A stretch of DNA of 31,680 bases from Erysipelotrichaceae bacterium (GTDB lineage: Bacteria; Bacillota_I; Bacilli_A; Erysipelotrichales; Erysipelotrichaceae): assembly GCA_003520745.1 (NCBI GenBank), contig DOUE01000037.1, positions 32,573 to 64,252 of the forward strand, in the 5' to 3' direction. The position numbers and the translations under genes were made by a program. Positions within the stretch are counted from its first letter, which is position 1, and each line of letters begins with the position of its first letter. Shown here piece by piece: positions 30,843-31,680 of the stretch. Under the pieces are notes generated by a model. The model did not search any database. It was not told the origin of the DNA and saw nothing but the letters and a program-made list of their open reading frames with translations.

Positions 30843-31680
30843 ATGCCCTATTTCGATTACAGCGCGACCACGCCATGCGATCTTGAGGTTTCCAAGGTTC
30901 TATTGGAAGCGGATCGCGAATATTACGCCAACCCCAATGCTTCCCATGCTCTTGGACGAAAATCCCGGGCTTTTTTGGATGAACAAATCCAATCGATCCA
31001 TACGCGTTTCGGCTTGATCCAAAAAGAGATCGTCTTTACCGACGGCGCTTCCGAGTCCAACAACCTGGCGATCAAAGGGGTCGCAAACAAGCTTCCTGAA
31101 AAGAAACACATCGTCTCGTCCTTGATCGAACATTCCTCCGTCGTCGCCCCTTTGACCTATCTGATGCGTCAGGGCTATGATCTGGATTTCGTGACCTTGG
31201 ATGAAAACGGACGCTATGATCTGGATTCGCTTGCGTCATTGATCCGGGAAGACACCTGCCTGGTGACCTTGGTGGCGGTCGACAGCGAGACGGGGATCCG
31301 TCAACCGGTCGAAGAAGCCGCGCTGATCGCCCATGAAAAAGGCGTGTTGTTTCATTGCGACGCGACCCAGGCGATCGGGAAATGCCCCATCGACCTCAAC
31401 GCGTTCGACCTTGTCTCGTTCAGCGTCCATAAATTCTACGGTCCCAAAGGGATCGGCGGACTGATCCGCAACCAAGGCTTGGAACTGATTCCGCTGATCC
31501 ATGGCGGAAAGAGCCTGACCAACGTCCGTTCTGGCACCCCCGCGGTGTCCTTCGTGGCGGCGGCGGCCAAAGCGGTCGAATTGTTCACTTTCGACGAGGT
31601 CCGAAGATATGACCATGTCAAGGCGATGAACGATAAGCTCCGCGAAGCATTGGGCGAAATCCCCTCCATTACGTTCAACT
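30843..31680 (+). CDS. iscS: Cysteine desulfurase (NifS/IscS family), 3' end beyond the window
   Basis: The gene starts at ATG 30843 and is still open at the window end; 279 residues of about 370-380 are visible. It is a PLP enzyme of aminotransferase class V: YFDYSATTPCD at the start, DGASESNNLA, the PLP-binding HCDATQAIG and the Schiff-base Lys in FSVHKFYGPKGIGG. It takes sulfur from cysteine for Fe-S clusters, thiolated tRNA or the pterin dithiolene. The active-site Cys region would lie beyond the window. IscS- or NifS-type cannot be separated here; a thiI or mnmA gene often follows in Firmicutes. Confidence 0.93.
   Translation, partial: MPYFDYSATTPCDLEVSKVLLEADREYYANPNASHALGRKSRAFLDEQIQSIHTRFGLIQKEIVFTDGASESNNLAIKGVANKLPEKKHIVSSLIEHSSVVAPLTYLMRQGYDLDFVTLDENGRYDLDSLASLIREDTCLVTLVAVDSETGIRQPVEEAALIAHEKGVLFHCDATQAIGKCPIDLNAFDLVSFSVHKFYGPKGIGGLIRNQGLELIPLIHGGKSLTNVRSGTPAVSFVAAAAKAVELFTFDEVRRYDHVKAMNDKLREALGEIPSITFN

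Noticed and set aside
1..31680. Recoded TGA (mycoplasma-type code)
   Set aside because: TGA ends many genes in ATGA overlaps at correct family lengths, and wall-synthesis genes are present.
1..31680. tRNA or rRNA genes, CRISPR arrays, insertion sequences, prophage or attachment sites
   Set aside because: No cloverleaf, regularly spaced repeats, transposase or integrase-like reading frame was seen; gene order and base composition are even except for the AT-rich gap at 3371-3864.

Overview
The window is a chromosomal piece of about 50% GC, from an anaerobic, fermentative low-complexity Bacillota-type bacterium. I cannot name the species. The evidence for this placement is: AAGGAGG-type ribosome binding sites, extended -10 promoters, intrinsic terminators, a PTS system of Gram-positive type, a Zur/ZnuABC operon with a lipoprotein receptor, QueT, and cell-wall genes (MurB, a LysM/G5/M23 protein). 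TGA is a genuine stop: many genes are joined by ATGA overlaps. This argues against a Mycoplasma code. A wall-bearing lineage near Erysipelotrichales or Acholeplasmatales is plausible, but this is inference only.

Layout. Positions 1-3370: the end of an ascorbate-type PTS permease (UlaA), its EIIB, and a transketolase split into two proteins, closed by a strong terminator. Positions 3371-3864: an AT-rich regulatory gap. Positions 3865-8175: a tightly overlapped operon with leucine dehydrogenase, an uncharacterised P-loop NTPase and the four subunits of a branched-chain 2-oxoacid:ferredoxin oxidoreductase (VorD-B-A-C). Together these can turn amino acids into acyl-CoA and reduced ferredoxin. Positions 8184-10163: a RocB-like M20 peptidase and a DUF1232 protein. 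An ArsB/NhaD-type permease (minus strand) follows.

Positions 11552-15133 form a tungsten module: a radical SAM maturase, a 60-residue ankyrin protein coupled to it, a Moco/Tuco riboswitch with its own terminator, aldehyde:ferredoxin oxidoreductase, an attenuating terminator, and a MoaD-like sulfur carrier. AOR would use the same ferredoxin pool as VOR, so the two modules may balance aldehyde, acid and acyl-CoA products of amino-acid fermentation.

Positions 15147-17851: a HAD phosphatase, an SDR and a DUF438/hemerythrin/PAS protein, converging on a CPA-type cation/proton antiporter with a structured leader. Positions 19270-24730: CorA, then a six-gene zinc operon (znuA-znuC-znuB-zur-SDR-grpB) with a candidate Zur operator. 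Positions 24734-31680: queT (minus strand), tcdA, a NYN-LOTUS RNase-like gene overlapping murB, hflX, a YbjQ-family gene, a LysM/G5/M23 wall hydrolase and the start of a cysteine desulfurase. I saw no tRNA, rRNA, CRISPR array, insertion sequence or prophage.
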